A stretch of 64,000 nt of DNA from Isoetes taiwanensis (Eukaryota > Streptophyta > Lycopodiopsida > Isoetales > Isoetaceae), in the NCBI GenBank assembly GCA_021234155.1, contig JAJEKV010000039.1, positions 12,464,840 through 12,528,839 of the forward strand, given 5' to 3'. The translations under genes were made by a program, and so were the position numbers. Shown piece by piece: positions 35,742 to 47,386 of the stretch. The first letter of the stretch is position 1. Every line of letters starts with the position of its first letter. The notes under the pieces are model-generated. The model did no database searches and was not told where the DNA came from. It worked only from the letters and a program-made list of their open reading frames with translations.

Positions 35742-37245
35742 CACCTGGCCGCAGGAGAACCCCATGGGGATTCCACATACTTGTTTCCAGACGCCAACAC
35801 CCATACTGATGTAGCAGTTGTTGAGGAGCCAGCAATTAATATTTGTGAAATGATCCCGGTCTATTTTATTCCAAAGATTTGCCTTGAGGAACATGTTTGA
35901 ACCATTTCTCGACGTATTGATTATCAGGGCATTTTTTACCCACAGGTCAAAATGTTTGTTAACATTTTTCATGTATGACCAGGCTGTCATAAGGATTAGC
36001 CCCATAATATGGCAGATTCCATTCTCTCCTAGTAATGGAATGTTTTCGTAGCATTTAGTGATGTCTGCTACGAAAACTTCATGTATATGAGAGGGGAGAT
36101 TAAGGAGAACATCATATATGGAGGCAACAATCCAATTAGGTGATACTTTACCAGGGAGAATAGTGCAGATCCCAGCACAGGCCCATTTAGATATCTCTGG
36201 CCATAGTTGTAGAATGTTGTTCAGGACAGCAGTAATAATCAGCGTAATTTCAGTGTAGATAGTGCCATGGGCATTAGTGATCCAGCGGAACTCATTCTTG
36301 TGTGCCTTATAAATGCCCAGTATAATGGGAGCCTCTCATGCTCAAAAGTGTCAATACACGACATAGAAAGAATTTGATTCCTAATCAAATCCTTGACTTT
36401 TTCAGGGTGCTCATCAATGAGTAAAAAATCTTTGCTGCCAAGCCTTTTAATAGCAAGATCTCTGATAAATCGAGGGCATATGAAGGCAGGGTTGTTGGTG
36501 GCTTTGTCCACACCAGATATATAGAAGTTCTTGATCAGCCAGTCTAGGTTGCTGATTACTTGGGGATCATTGAGTGCAAAACATCTAGATCGATCGTTTT
36601 TGTATGCAACTCTGATTTTGGAAATGGCAGCCTGAATAAGCCTCTCTTTAATATAGGCTATAGTGTTATCTTTGATAAATGGAAATGAAAACTTGTGGGC
36701 CGAAAACAGACTTGTACAGATATGGTCTAATTCACTCTTGAAGTCGTCCATATCTAACATCTTGTTAGGAATATGGTTCAATCCTTTCATGAAGAGTATT
36801 CTGAGTCTTTTGTTATGTACTAATTTAAGGTTTGTAGTACATATATGACCACATCCACCATCAATATATTCTGAGAGAGTAGGGTTGTTGCACGGACAAG
36901 ATAAATTTCTGTCTGTAGCAAAAACTGGGAAAGGCTTATAGCAGAGGTCCCTCATGTTCTCAGTGTATTTCCAACTGAACATGGTATTATCCATGATTTC
37001 AGTCCCAACATCACCTAGGGTGTCTGTAAGAATGTCATGGAGAATTTTGGGTAAACATATGTTATCTAGAATTTTAGAAAGAAAAATACTGTGGATAATT
37101 TTCTTTTTTTCTTTGCTTCCTTCGGTACTAAGGTGTGCTCTTCCTAAACAGTCTTTTCTGATTGTTCTAAAGATCTGAAATAAACCAAAGACAAAGTGAT
37201 ATAAATAAACCAGATAGGAATAGTCTAGAGATGGGTCCATAAGAG
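35742..37245 (-). pseudogene. reverse transcriptase gene, central exon (fingers to motif B)
   Basis: The exon opens at 37245 after a CTCAG acceptor. The 333-codon frame from ATG 37240 reads DKATNNPAFICPRFIRDLAI (thumb-proximal RT0-like segment), then LPLYWA. A one-base deletion near 36313 shifts the frame to IYKAHKNEFRWITNAHGT (motifs 1-2). It continues to the catalytic motif A, FVADITKCYENIP (Asp near 36064), and motif B, VWKQVCGIPMGFSCG (35751-35800). There the LTR element interrupts it, and motif C follows at 23385. The HKN...RWITNA and GIPMGFSC signatures place it near Penelope-like or Rvt-type RTs rather than LTR, LINE or telomerase RTs. Apart from single-base frameshifts and the insertion, the catalytic residues are kept. 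Confidence 0.75.
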
Positions 37246-37539
37246 CTGAGCGCTTGGCTAAGCAAATTAGGTAAAGCCGAGTGGCAAGTATTTACATAAT
37301 TATTGTCATACAAGGGGCAAGTGGCCACTAGTATAGTAACCATCATTCAATTAAATTGGGATTATGTCTTAATTTTGGGACAAATTTCATATTGCATGTT
37401 TTTAGTAGCATATTCAAATTCACACATTTCACCTCAAATTTATGAAAACGTAATATCATGTTATTTACAAAATAGTCAATATTTCACAATATAGCACCAT
37501 ATCATAAAAACGTGAATAAAAAATTTAGTACATAGTTAT

Positions 37540-38010
37540 TCAACTTTCTTCAAGCACCCCCAATGATATCATAGCCTTCTTCCTGACATCCTGAGGTATT
37601 GTAATTCTCGCATTTCTAGCTGGAATAGTGTTTGGAGTCCATGAGTACAAAACACTTTCATAGTCTAGCCAAAGATCGGGATCACTTTCGGATTTCTCCT
37701 CCATCTCTTTGTCCAACAATCCGAAAGTACCTTTCTTTATCCGACACGTTGGTCAAATGATACCTTTGGACACTACCATTCCACCCACACATGGTTGAAG
37801 TTAATATTACCTTCTTTCTTTGCAAATATCGGAGATAGTGAACCCCAACCATTAATCGATATGTATCTAAATCTCACGGGCTTTACTACCACAAATTGGT
37901 GGCATTCCAAGTCGGTGGAAGGTTCATAAGCATCCATGCCTAGAAACTTTGGCCTATTGTTCTTAGGACCAACATAGTGTTTGTCGAGGAAGGAGGAGGA
38001 GCATATTGCT
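37540..38010 (-). pseudogene. decayed transposon protein, C-terminal pieces
   Basis: Two minus-strand frames in succession look like clean protein. The first, 38010-37773, contains HYVGPKNNRPKFLGMDAYEP and RFRYISINGWGSLSPIF and ends NHVWVEW-stop. The second, about 37742-37540, contains LWLDYESVLYSWTPNTIPA and RITIPQDVRKKAMISLGV-stop. They lie just inside the left terminal repeat, where a transposase gene could end. I do not recognise the family. Stops and shifts show that it is not functional. Confidence 0.5.
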
Positions 38011-38599
38011 TGCGAATGCTACTTACGGTCATCAACATCCAAAGACTTGTAAGGTCTTCCACCTAGTTTTAGGCAACCACCCTTCTTTTCAATTCATCCA
38101 GGATGTGTCTATCTCCCCCAACAAGGTTAATCACCTTCTTCCAATAAGCCACCAAGGCACGGTTGGTGTCATCCGGATTGGTTTGCCAATGCTTTTATAT
38201 AGTCCTGATTCCTTCCTTAGTCAATCCCAATTGCTTCACTTCTTCAAGAGGGTTTTAGAGCTTTTGGTTAAACCCGGAGGTATCATAGGCTTGCCATTCT
38301 CATCTCTACGCCTATATTTCCTCCCCTCCTCTCCACTCATCCTCCAAGGTCTCATCTTCCATTGGAAGATTGGAATCCCATCTCACCCAAAAAGTGAACC
38401 GCAGAGGCCCCGAAAAGAATTGGAAGGCTAAAATATAAAACATAAGGAGACTCTTACCCCTAAAAGGCACCGGGCCGAAGTTGAGAAGAAAAGTGGCCCT
38501 TGTGAAGAAGATTACTTGGAGAAGACGATAACGGCCCAAGATTCTCCATTGGGTACAAAGGTCTCTTGCCGTGATCAACTTCGCCTTAAAAATATATCA

Positions 38600-40500
38600 C
38601 TCTTTGTGTTGGATGCCAGGGTGGGAGAGGAGATATGGGCATGAACCGTAAGGACTACAGCCTTCTTTACCAGTCAGATAGGATTGATAAACCGAGGTCC
38701 TTCACTATTGTCATCGTTTGTCCTTTTTGTGAGTCACATTCAAGATGCACCATCCATTTGCTCATGATCCGAGTGCCTCAAAGTTATTAGGGGAGGGATG
38801 CCTAATATATGATGTTAAGGATAATGAGTCAACGAATGAAACTAAGATGGCACATGTGATCTTTATTATGATAGCCATAATCACGACGAGGAATATGATA
38901 TTGCTAAGGCCAAGGGTGACAATAGCAAAGGCACGGGAATGTTTTTTCTAGATGATCCGGACTTAAGAACTATATTCCTATCATACCCGGGGATCGATTA
39001 GTCGGATGTGATGAGTTAAGAGGATGAGGATCGGACCCCCTCCTAAGTGGGGAAATCGGGCACGAGCTACAAACTAAGGAGAAGGGCCCCTTAAATAAAA
39101 AAAATGAATTTCCCCTGCCTATGGCTGCTTACCTCGCCGAGGCATTTGCTCCAATTGATACAACACCTTGGAGCTTCATGTTGAGGTTATATTGCCCGAG
39201 AGGCTCTTATGGGTGTTGAAGATGTCACCGCTTTTGTGAGTGATGAGCAGGGCCAAAGACTTTCTTGAACCATTCTCACGCATGCTTGCCAAATCTCCTA
39301 AAGGCCCGGCAACTTTGAAATCATCAGCAATCAAAAGTCTCGTAGGACTTGTCCAATTTGAAAGTGGACGATGCTTCCGTGAGGGAACTAGTAATCTGCA
39401 CCGATAAGGAAAGCAATAATGAACAAATAGCTGCTAAAGTGGCTGCTCAAAAGCATCGTGATCGCTAACTTGGGGAATATCTTTGCCTCCCTTTCGTGGT
39501 TGATGCAAGCAACAATAGAGTAGGATTCACGTTTAACAATGAACTAATTGATTGTGGAAACCAAACCTAAGGCAACAAAGCTTCTAGTGATTCAAGTGCC
39601 TACAAATCAATAGTAAAATAATGTCATTGTGAAGGACGCGAGCGGAACTAATAGAAAATAACAATTCTAAATGGGTTAAGAGCACGAAGATTAAGGGTGG
39701 CGAAGGGGAGAATGACGCCATCGATAAAGAAATAAACCAAGATGATAGGTATGGCCTTGCCATTTAAATCGCCACCACGCGTGATTTAATTTGTATTACC
39801 TTGAATTAAATTGCCATGTGCTTTGATTATTTTTCGTTGTCAAACTAAATCACGCCGAGCGATTTGGTTAAGACTAACTCAAATCACGCTTTGGCTGGCG
39901 TTTGTATTGTTTGTGTTATCATATCTTGGTCAATTGCATACATGTTTGATGTTTCCAGCTTGCATTGCGTTTCTAAGAAGGTTGTGGTGTTCGACCTAAA
40001 CGGAGTTCTTTGCAAGACTTTTCGAAAAAAATAAAGTGGCTAGAGATCAGTTTCATCGACACCAAGAGAATCAAACACCAAGTGGATCTATCCAAGGTCA
40101 AGACTTGAAGGAGATGCTAGATGAGGCATTGGGTTATTTCGAAGTTGGTATTTGGTCATCCATGGAACTAAGGAACATCAAGGATACTTTGGAGGCTTTG
40201 GGGAAATGAGACATTGGTTGACCTTTGGGATCGAACAAATGTGTGAAGTTCACTAATCCCAAGGATCCAACAGCAAGCCTATCTTCATCAAACACTTGAG
40301 TAACATGATGGACTAACTTGGTATAGAATAAGGATGATATAATCATAGTGGATGATGATGCTCTCAAATGTTTCTACAATCAAACGCAGGCCCTGAATCC
40401 ACCATCTTTACGATCCAAAAACTTTGTGACAGATGATTTTCGGTGAAGTTTATGTCTATCACAAGGCCCCCAAAAATGAACTTGTATAAAAGTTAGCATG
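38600..40500. other. transposon interior with traces of plus-strand coding sequence
   Basis: Plus-strand fragments such as KGTGMFFLDDPDLRTIFLSY (about 38925-38985) and VDDASVRELVICTDKESNNE (about 39365-39425) have protein-like composition but are separated by stops and frame changes. They may be the remains of a second element-encoded protein facing the minus-strand one. No domain assigned. Confidence 0.35.
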
Positions 40501-40584
40501 AAAACTAAGATGTATGTGGTTTTTATACAACAATTTATAATGTGAAAAAAAAAACCATCGTCCTTCTTGGTTATCCAAAAATCA

Positions 40585-41210
40585 ATATTGGTTCATATCT
40601 TATTTTTGTACTAATTCAAAATTTCACACTAATTTCTAGAAATCATCATTAATTTGTGATATTATTTTTAAGTATACATTGATTTAGCAAAATCATTGTT
40701 AGTTTATATCATGTTTAATTACATGAACTTTACAATCATACAATAGTTTTTTAAAATCATCAATAGTTTAAGGGATGTGTTTTATGCATATATCGATTTT
40801 GCAAAACCAATGGTGGTTCATATTATTTTTGTACTAATTTAAAATTTCACACTAGTTTAAAAAAAATCATTATCGGTTTTGTAAGATTATTTTAAGTGTA
40901 CATTGAATAAGCAAAATCATTGCTAGTTCATATCATGCTTAATTACATAAATTTTACAATTGTACAATAGTTTAGAAGATGGGTTTTATACATATATTGA
41001 TTTTGCAAATCCAATAGTGTTTCATATCATAATTTTTTGTACTAATTCAAAATTTCACGCTAATTTCTAGAAATCATCATTAGTATGTAAGCTTGTTTTT
41101 AAGCCTACATTGATTTATTAAAATCATTGTTAGTTCATATCATGTTTAATTACATGAATTCTATAATCGTACAATAGTTTTTTGAAATGATTTGCAAAAC
41201 CATTGCTACT
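40585..41210 (+). repeat. three AT-rich tandem units of about 210-225 bp
   Basis: TTTGTACTAATTCAAAATTTC recurs at about 40606, 40830 and 41037. Each is followed by a CACTAATTTCTAGAAATCAT-like block, an AAGTRTACATTGA block, a GTTCATATCATG block and CAATAGTTT. Confidence 0.8.
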
Positions 41211-41489
41211 TCATAGTATATTTCATTATATGAATTCTAGATTTTATGATGGTCTATGGAAATACCATTCATTTATTGAATGTTCTTTTATATACATTTA
41301 GTATCATAATTTTGGATGCTTTTACATGGTAGTTGTCGACATATATTGATTTTATATGGTAGTTGTGTAGACCATAGAGGTGAACACACCCAAAAATATG
41401 CTAGTACCTTGGACACCTGTATCTCTTGCAGCATTGGACACCCCATCATGTAATTGTTGAATGCGTCGATCCAAACTTGCCCTGTTATA

Positions 41490-42690
41490 GCTCTAACAAA
41501 ATTTGGACATTGTCGATCGGGCATGCCAGAAGAAAACGGAATGACAGTTCGACTGCGCCTTTGCATCCAAAAAGCCAGCATTAGCCCACAACATTATTTG
41601 AGAGAAGTAGGCGTCGATTAAACACCTGGATTGCCAAGCACATGCTAAGAGTCCATTGAGCAAAAGGTCGACTAGTTGATGTAGCAAATCGAGTTTGGCT
41701 CTGGTTGGTCATAATTGCTGGTCCTAAAAGTAAATTGAATGCTTTGGACTCATGCGCAAGGTCAAAACCTCATTTGAGCTGGCTAAGGTGGTTGTTTGTT
41801 GAAACATGCTATTTCTACGTCATCTCTATGTAGGAAAGGGGGAAATTTGGGGGGTTGGCACATCCGTGCAGTGGATGTCTATTTTTTCTTTTCGAGGCAT
41901 TTCATGGGACATGAACTACCATTTCAACGGTGGGATTAACAAATGGAGTTGTTTTGGTACCCTGATATTTAAACCCTGCTAAATCTGTAAGGTTCAGGTT
42001 TGGTTGGGGTCTCTCAAAACCCTCAAGGGAGCTCCGCCACGCAAGCTCTCAACCACTTCAGAAGGAAGGGAAGGTGAGGAGAACAAAAAACCCTTCTAGG
42101 TACGGTTCCAAACATGCCTCGTTAGATGGCTTCGTAACAAAATTTGGACATCGGCGTGGCCATGCCAAAAGGCACGAAATGACAATTTGATTGCGTGGTT
42201 GCATCCAATAGGCTAGAGTTATCCTTAGACACATGTTTGACGAATAAACGATCGATTAGCCGCCCGGATTGCCAAGTACATGCCATCTTTACACTATAGC
42301 ATTGGACTAGAAGTGGCAAAAGATTGACCACTTGCTGTAGCAAATCGAGTTTGGTTCTGTTGGTATTAATAGCTAGTCCTTAAAGTAAATTGGATGCTTT
42401 GGACCCACGCACAAAGTCAAAACCCCACTTCGATCTCGCTAAAGTGGCGAACTAGGGGGAATACGTCATTTCTCTCTCGTGTCCTTCCCTATGCCGGGAA
42501 AGGGGGAAATTTGGGGGTTGGCACATCCGTGCAGTGGATGTCAATTTTCCCTTTTAGGGGGTGTTTTACGGGGCGGCATGGGCTACCAATTCAGCGATTG
42601 GGATTAAGGATGGAGTTTGTTTTGCTACCCGATACTTAAACCCTACTAAATTTGTAGGGTTTAGGTTTTGGCGACCTTTCAGACATGTAC
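41490..42690 (+). repeat. tandem duplication of about 620 bp
   Basis: Unit 1 (41490-42120) and unit 2 (42125-42690) share AAATTTGGACATYGNCG, GTAGCAAATCGAGTTTGG, AGGGGGAAATTTGGGG, TTGGCACATCCGTGCAGTGGATGTC and the AAACCCTRCTAAATYTGTA block. Divergence is clearly higher than between the window's young duplications. Confidence 0.8.
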
Positions 42691-42839
42691 ATCTGAAGTG
42701 GCCAACAACTTCGCATGTAAGATTCATGAGGGTTTGAAGAGACCCCAAGAGGAGAACAAAAACCCCTCCCTAGGCACCGGTTTTAGGACATACATCTTGA
42801 GCTGGATTGGATGGGATCACGGAGCTTATATTTTTCTCT

Positions 42840-44100
42840 CTAGTTGCAGCTGAAAATGCTGCGCGGATCCATTCCAAATGACATGGATAGACAACTACAA
42901 AAAAGCCATTCTTCCCTCCGTGCGGATCGGATAAATTGCTGCCCGTCACACCCACAAGACCCATTAATTAACCTTTTGCAAAATCTTCTGTATGTTGATA
43001 AGTTCCAGTTGCAAACATTAATATCTTAAGCTGCTGCAAATGATCATTTTGCATGATTTTTGCAGTGAATCAAGTGAAACAGTGGCCATGGTCGCTCCCA
43101 AGAGTAAATATAATTATTTGTGATTTATGCATTTGCTTTTGTCCGATTATGCTGATTATGCACATGCAGGACTTCCAAAAATTAAACGTCTTGAATATGA
43201 GTAGTTCCATTTTTCAAACTAGGCAACATACACATGACCATTGCAATGTTTATAACTTTTCTATTAATGTTGACCGTGAAGCATGAAGCATTCCTATTTT
43301 TCACGAAAAGCCGAAATTATCGGCGTTAAAGCGATTACTTAGTAAGTTTGTGTCATGATTTTGAACTTATCGTTTTGGTGGAACGCGTTACTTGAACTTA
43401 CTTTGAACTGTAGTGGTGGTGAATCAAATTAATTTTAGTCTTTGACTGCCTAACAGATGCTTTCGAATTTCTTGCCAATGCTCAATGTCCATTTGTATCA
43501 CGGGACTATTACGATCTCTTGAGATCCAACCTATTTTGCAATTATCTTGTTTGATAAGATGCATCTAATTTTGTTTGGTTAAGTTTAAGTGATTGCATGT
43601 TTAAGTGAAATGTAAATGGAAATCACGGGGTTCAAATCCCTTGATTTGCATTTTGATGGAAGTCTTCTAAAACTACGGATATTGCGGTCCAATTCTTATT
43701 AGCCACCACAATGAGATAAGCCACAATGAAAAACCATGGTTCCATGCTTGCGGGTAAAGCATAGGCATAGACTAAGAAAATATTATCATTACATATAACT
43801 AGCATGTTTAGACCATGAAATTTATCATGCAATAATATCGTGAAAAAAAAAATGTATAAACCAAGTAAATAAATTACTTCGTATCAAATATTTTAAGCTG
43901 CTAGAAAATCTAACTGAGATAATTATGTTTTAGTACCATGGAGAAAAATAGGTAAAAAAAAGTCATATTAGCATATTTAAACCAAGATCGTTTATCACGT
44001 TGTGTATTGATGATTAATCACTATAAAGCATCATGAGAAATATGCACTTAAAATTACCATGTCAATATATTGAAGAAGATAGACGTGATCAAAAACCAGT
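42840..44100. other. transposon interior, no gene seen
   Basis: AT-rich sequence with short frames only. Nothing in it resembles a known domain. Confidence 0.5.
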
Positions 44101-44119
44101 CTAATAAACTTGACATACT

Positions 44120-44330
44120 AAACCAATTAAAATTGCCATGTTTCAATACCATGTCATAAAACAATGTTGTCTTATCACTTTAGAAAATTATGTTGATGAA
44201 CCATATTAGAATATTATATGCTTTAAGTTGTTATAGAAACCAATTAAAATTGCCATGTTTCGATATCATGTCATAAAACAATGTTGTCTTATCACTTTAG
44301 AAAAATATGTTGATAAACTATATTAGATAA
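44120..44330 (+). repeat. tandem pair of about 108 bp
   Basis: AATTAAAATTGCCATGTTTC, then ATGTCATAAAACAATGTTG and TCTTATCACTTTAGAAAA occur twice in a row with a few substitutions. Confidence 0.85.
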
Positions 44331-44383
44331 CTAGACATGGTTTGTAAACTTTTGAACCCACTAACATGTACTGATTTATAAAT

Positions 44384-44575
44384 TTGGTTTTCACCAGCAA
44401 ACCATTGAAAAAAAATCATATTGGTTCAAATTTGGGGGCCTTGTGTATTATGCATAATTTGGCTATGGGGATGACGGTGGGTGAAGTGTTAGATTCATAC
44501 CCAGAACTGGATAGAACGGCTGACATGGAACCACACCTTGTTAAACACGTGGAAAAACATGGATTGATCCCTTAA
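44384..44575 (+). other. small open frame resembling a DUF433 C-terminus
   Basis: 63 codons. The last 35 residues (GMTVGEVLDSYPELDRTADM and on) resemble the conserved part of DUF433 proteins (G-M-T/S-x-x-E-V/I-L-x-x-Y-P-x-L). The N-terminal half does not fit, and the frame lies inside a decayed transposon. It could be a captured fragment or chance similarity. It is not claimed as a gene. Confidence 0.2.
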
Positions 44576-45008
44576 TGTTTTATTGGAATATATGATATTT
44601 TTGTATGATATTTGTCCATGTACCGATAATTTCGAGTCTGGAATTGCCTCGCAAATAATGCAATATGTTATTATCAAACCTAATATTATCATCTAAATGC
44701 TCTTCAATTTTGGTCTCATCTATGTTAGCAACTTGCTCTTCATTTTTGCATATTTCAATTCGCATATGAAACGTCACACGTGAATCGCAACCTTATGTTA
44801 TTTTTGAAGTCCAAAAAAAAAGATTAAAAAAAAACAAAAACCCCCTAGAAGACAACAGCAGGTTGGCGTGATTTTGGAGTTGACATAATCCCAATTTAAT
44901 TGGATGATGGTTTAGTACTAAAAAGTATAGACATGCATTTAAAAAATATTCGTGTGAAAAGAATTGTTTGATAAATACCTCAATAAGAGAGTTTTGGTCC
45001 CTGTACAC

Positions 45009-46506
45009 CTGCACTTCGTCCATCAATCTGTGGTGCAGCTTTATTGACAGAGGCATCAGCATTTTTTGTAGACCCAATGTGTTCGATTAAATCTATATCA
45101 TTCTCATTTTTTATAGCACTGCCAGGGGCAATAGTCATTCTTGGTGGATAGCCCATCATGGTGTTGGAGCAACTGGAGATACTAGTGCGTGTTTGTTTGT
45201 ATTGTTTCTTGCCTTGATGTGAAGCAGCAGTAACTTTTGTATTTTTCAAAAAGCTTATCGGTTTGATAGTTTTCTCGCTGATTTCCACCATCTTGCATTT
45301 TGATCTGTTAAGCTTGAAGTCTGCCCAGGGGTCAGCATCCAGATCCATTGTCATGGAAATAAAGGTACTCCTCATTTCTAGATATGATAAATAGGCCAAG
45401 ATACTTTTTTTAAAAGTAGTCTTGAGAAGGCTGGTGAATGAGAACATTTGGGCAGCAGTAGACATGTTAGGAAAGATATCATCAAGGTTGTTAAAAACAT
45501 ACCAAATGGCATGGTCGAACCAGGTCATATTGTCTCTGCATTGCCCCTGTTTGTCCTTGAAATTTTTGCCACGATTTTCACAACCGCATTTGATATACGG
45601 ACACATGGTTCTCCACATTTTTTTGACGTAGAAAGCATCTCTAGTTTCAGTAGGATAAGCCTGATGCCCTTTCTGACTGATGTACATATAGGGTTCCTTG
45701 TTGCATTTTTTGTCGAAATATCTGCAATCAAATGTCAGCTTAATTCTGTCCTTTTGGACAAACTTGTCCATCTTTTCTGCAGCTTCTTTGGTAGCAGTAA
45801 TTTGGGCAGGTGTGATGCCGCCAAGGATAATCCATGCCTCTCTACTGATAGGAGCAAGCGCCCCAAAGTTTTTGGACCTCCATAAACCTTGGTTGTATAA
45901 TAAGGCCTGATGTTCAACTAGCCTTTCAAGAATAATAAGAAAAAGAAGACAGTTTTCAAGAGTGAAGTTGAAATCAGAACTATTAGGGTCCAGCCTAGTA
46001 TTTCCTTTTTGTAGAGACATTTTGTCACTTTCAGATAAAAGAGACACACCAAATGGATCATCATTACTTTCTTCCAGTTGTAGAGGGTTGTCTTCATCAC
46101 CGTCATCAATAATTTTGTTTGCAGTCTTGATAGCCATAATTTCCTTGTTGAACATAGCTTTGCAAGAATCCTCTTCCATTGTCCAGTTGTAGACCTTGCT
46201 GGGTAGAGAATCATAGACATCATTAATAATAGCAATATATTCCTCATCCTTGGCGTTGTTGATAGCGGGGATTAGTTTAATCCATTCACTGCATCCTAGG
46301 CGTGTGACAGCAGAGAATTCACCATCTTCTCTCAAAGACTCCTTTTCATGAATATATTCATGTATTCTGTTATCCTTAATGTAGCACATAAGAGTTTGTA
46401 CTGCATTATTTGGGCACTCCATTTTGCTCATAGCATAGCCCAAGTCCGACAGTTCTTTATTCCAAGTGGGAGGTATAATGATGAATTGTTCTTCATCAAA
46501 GGGATC
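45009..46506 (-). CDS. N-terminal exon of the split RT gene, unrecognised domain
   Basis: An uninterrupted exon of about 499 codons. It begins after an ATTTGCTAAATGTCTGCAG acceptor, with the frame open upstream of the first ATG at 46443, and ends at a GTGCAG|GTGTAC donor. The donor leaves phase 1, which exactly matches the acceptor of the RT exon at 37245; joining them gives ...DGRSA-A-LMDPSLD. Counting from the ATG at 46443, residues 236-311 are rich in Cys and His (C240, C247, H260, C281, C286, C288, C302, H311), suggesting metal binding. An acidic, low-complexity stretch lies at 113-131, and a basic Ser/Thr-rich linker follows 400. I do not recognise the fold. Its orientation and splice phase make it the front of the RT protein. 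If the splice is not used, it ends at a TGA at 44980. It is complete and free of stops, unlike the RT part. Confidence 0.6.
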
Positions 46507-46559
46507 CTGCAGACATTTAGCAAATGTGAGAATGTAATATCACAAGAGACATTGTGAGA

Positions 46560-47386
46560 TGGTTAAGAAGTAGGAAGATAGACTAATAGACACAGGCAAC
46601 TCCGGTTAAACCAGAGAATTGAAGTATCTAAAAAAACCCGGCCGGGCCTAGAATAGGCCAAGCATCAGTTTCAGTCAATCCATCCACTGTCTTATCAATC
46701 CAACAATTTGAATTTACATTCAAATTTGGTGTCTGTAGCCTATTAGCCTCTTTATACTTTTATTTAACCAAAGACGAAAATACAAGAACCCGGAGAAGAC
46801 TCCTATTTTTAAATTGTAACTAGTGCAAAAGAAATTGCCTTGTTAATGGTCCAGAGATAAAGTTCTTTAGATAAGTCAGTTTGGGACATTAAATGCATAA
46901 GATTCTCAGAATAAGGAGACAAGAATACAGATTACCATTCTAGATCGAAATCTGGTATATGTCTTCTAAAAATACAGACTTATATTATAAAATGTACCCA
47001 ATGAAGAGCTAGGTTCAGATAATAACAGTATTTTATTGTTCAAATTTTTCTTTCCTTTGATAAACTTACAACAATGCAGGCATTAAACATATAATAGTTG
47101 TTGATTAAAAGCTCATGAGGCCTTAAACAAAAGGTCAAGCATGGTTAATGAAGAGCTAGGTTCAGATAAAAACAGTACTTTATTGAAAAGATTTTTTCAT
47201 TAATATATTTACAACAATGCAGGCATTAATTAAGCAGACCATAGTTATTGATTAAAAGCTCATGAGGCACAAACGAAAGGTCAATCATGGTACCTAGTAT
47301 GAGATAGTTATGTATCAAAATGAATATAAATCAATGTGTAGCATCAGGAAGTGCAAAGCCATAGCCTGAAAGTACTAATAAGATAC
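46560..47386 (+). repeat. segmental duplication S, copy 2, part 1
   Basis: Matches 15620-16310. On the minus strand it would be intron or upstream DNA of the RT gene. It ends in AATAAGATACA, immediately before the large insert. Confidence 0.9.

Larger units (their letters stand above)
37337..44914. mobile_element. 7.6-kb terminal-inverted-repeat transposon in the RT gene's intron
   Basis: The ends 37337-37368 and 44882-44914 are inverted repeats of 32-33 bp (TAACCATCATTCAATT / TAAACCATCATCCAATT, then AAATTGGGATTATGTC) with one mismatch and one indel. Both face outward between the two halves of one gene, inside a compatible intron. AGTATAG words flank both sides but not symmetrically, so the target duplication is unresolved. 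The interior holds broken coding stretches on both strands and several tandem arrays. The superfamily is not recognised; a CACTA just outside the left end is probably chance. Confidence 0.7.

Noticed and set aside
37326-37330. CACTA at the left end of the 7.6-kb element as proof of a CACTA-family transposon
   Set aside because: The right end has no matching CACTA, and the inverted repeat begins a few bases further in.
40585-41210. CRISPR-like array
   Set aside because: The units are long, AT-rich and degenerate, without constant short repeats and unique spacers. The context is a plant transposon.
45448-45885. 145-codon plus-strand frame opposite the RT N-terminal exon
   Set aside because: It is an antisense shadow of the 499-codon exon, which has splice signals and the longer frame.
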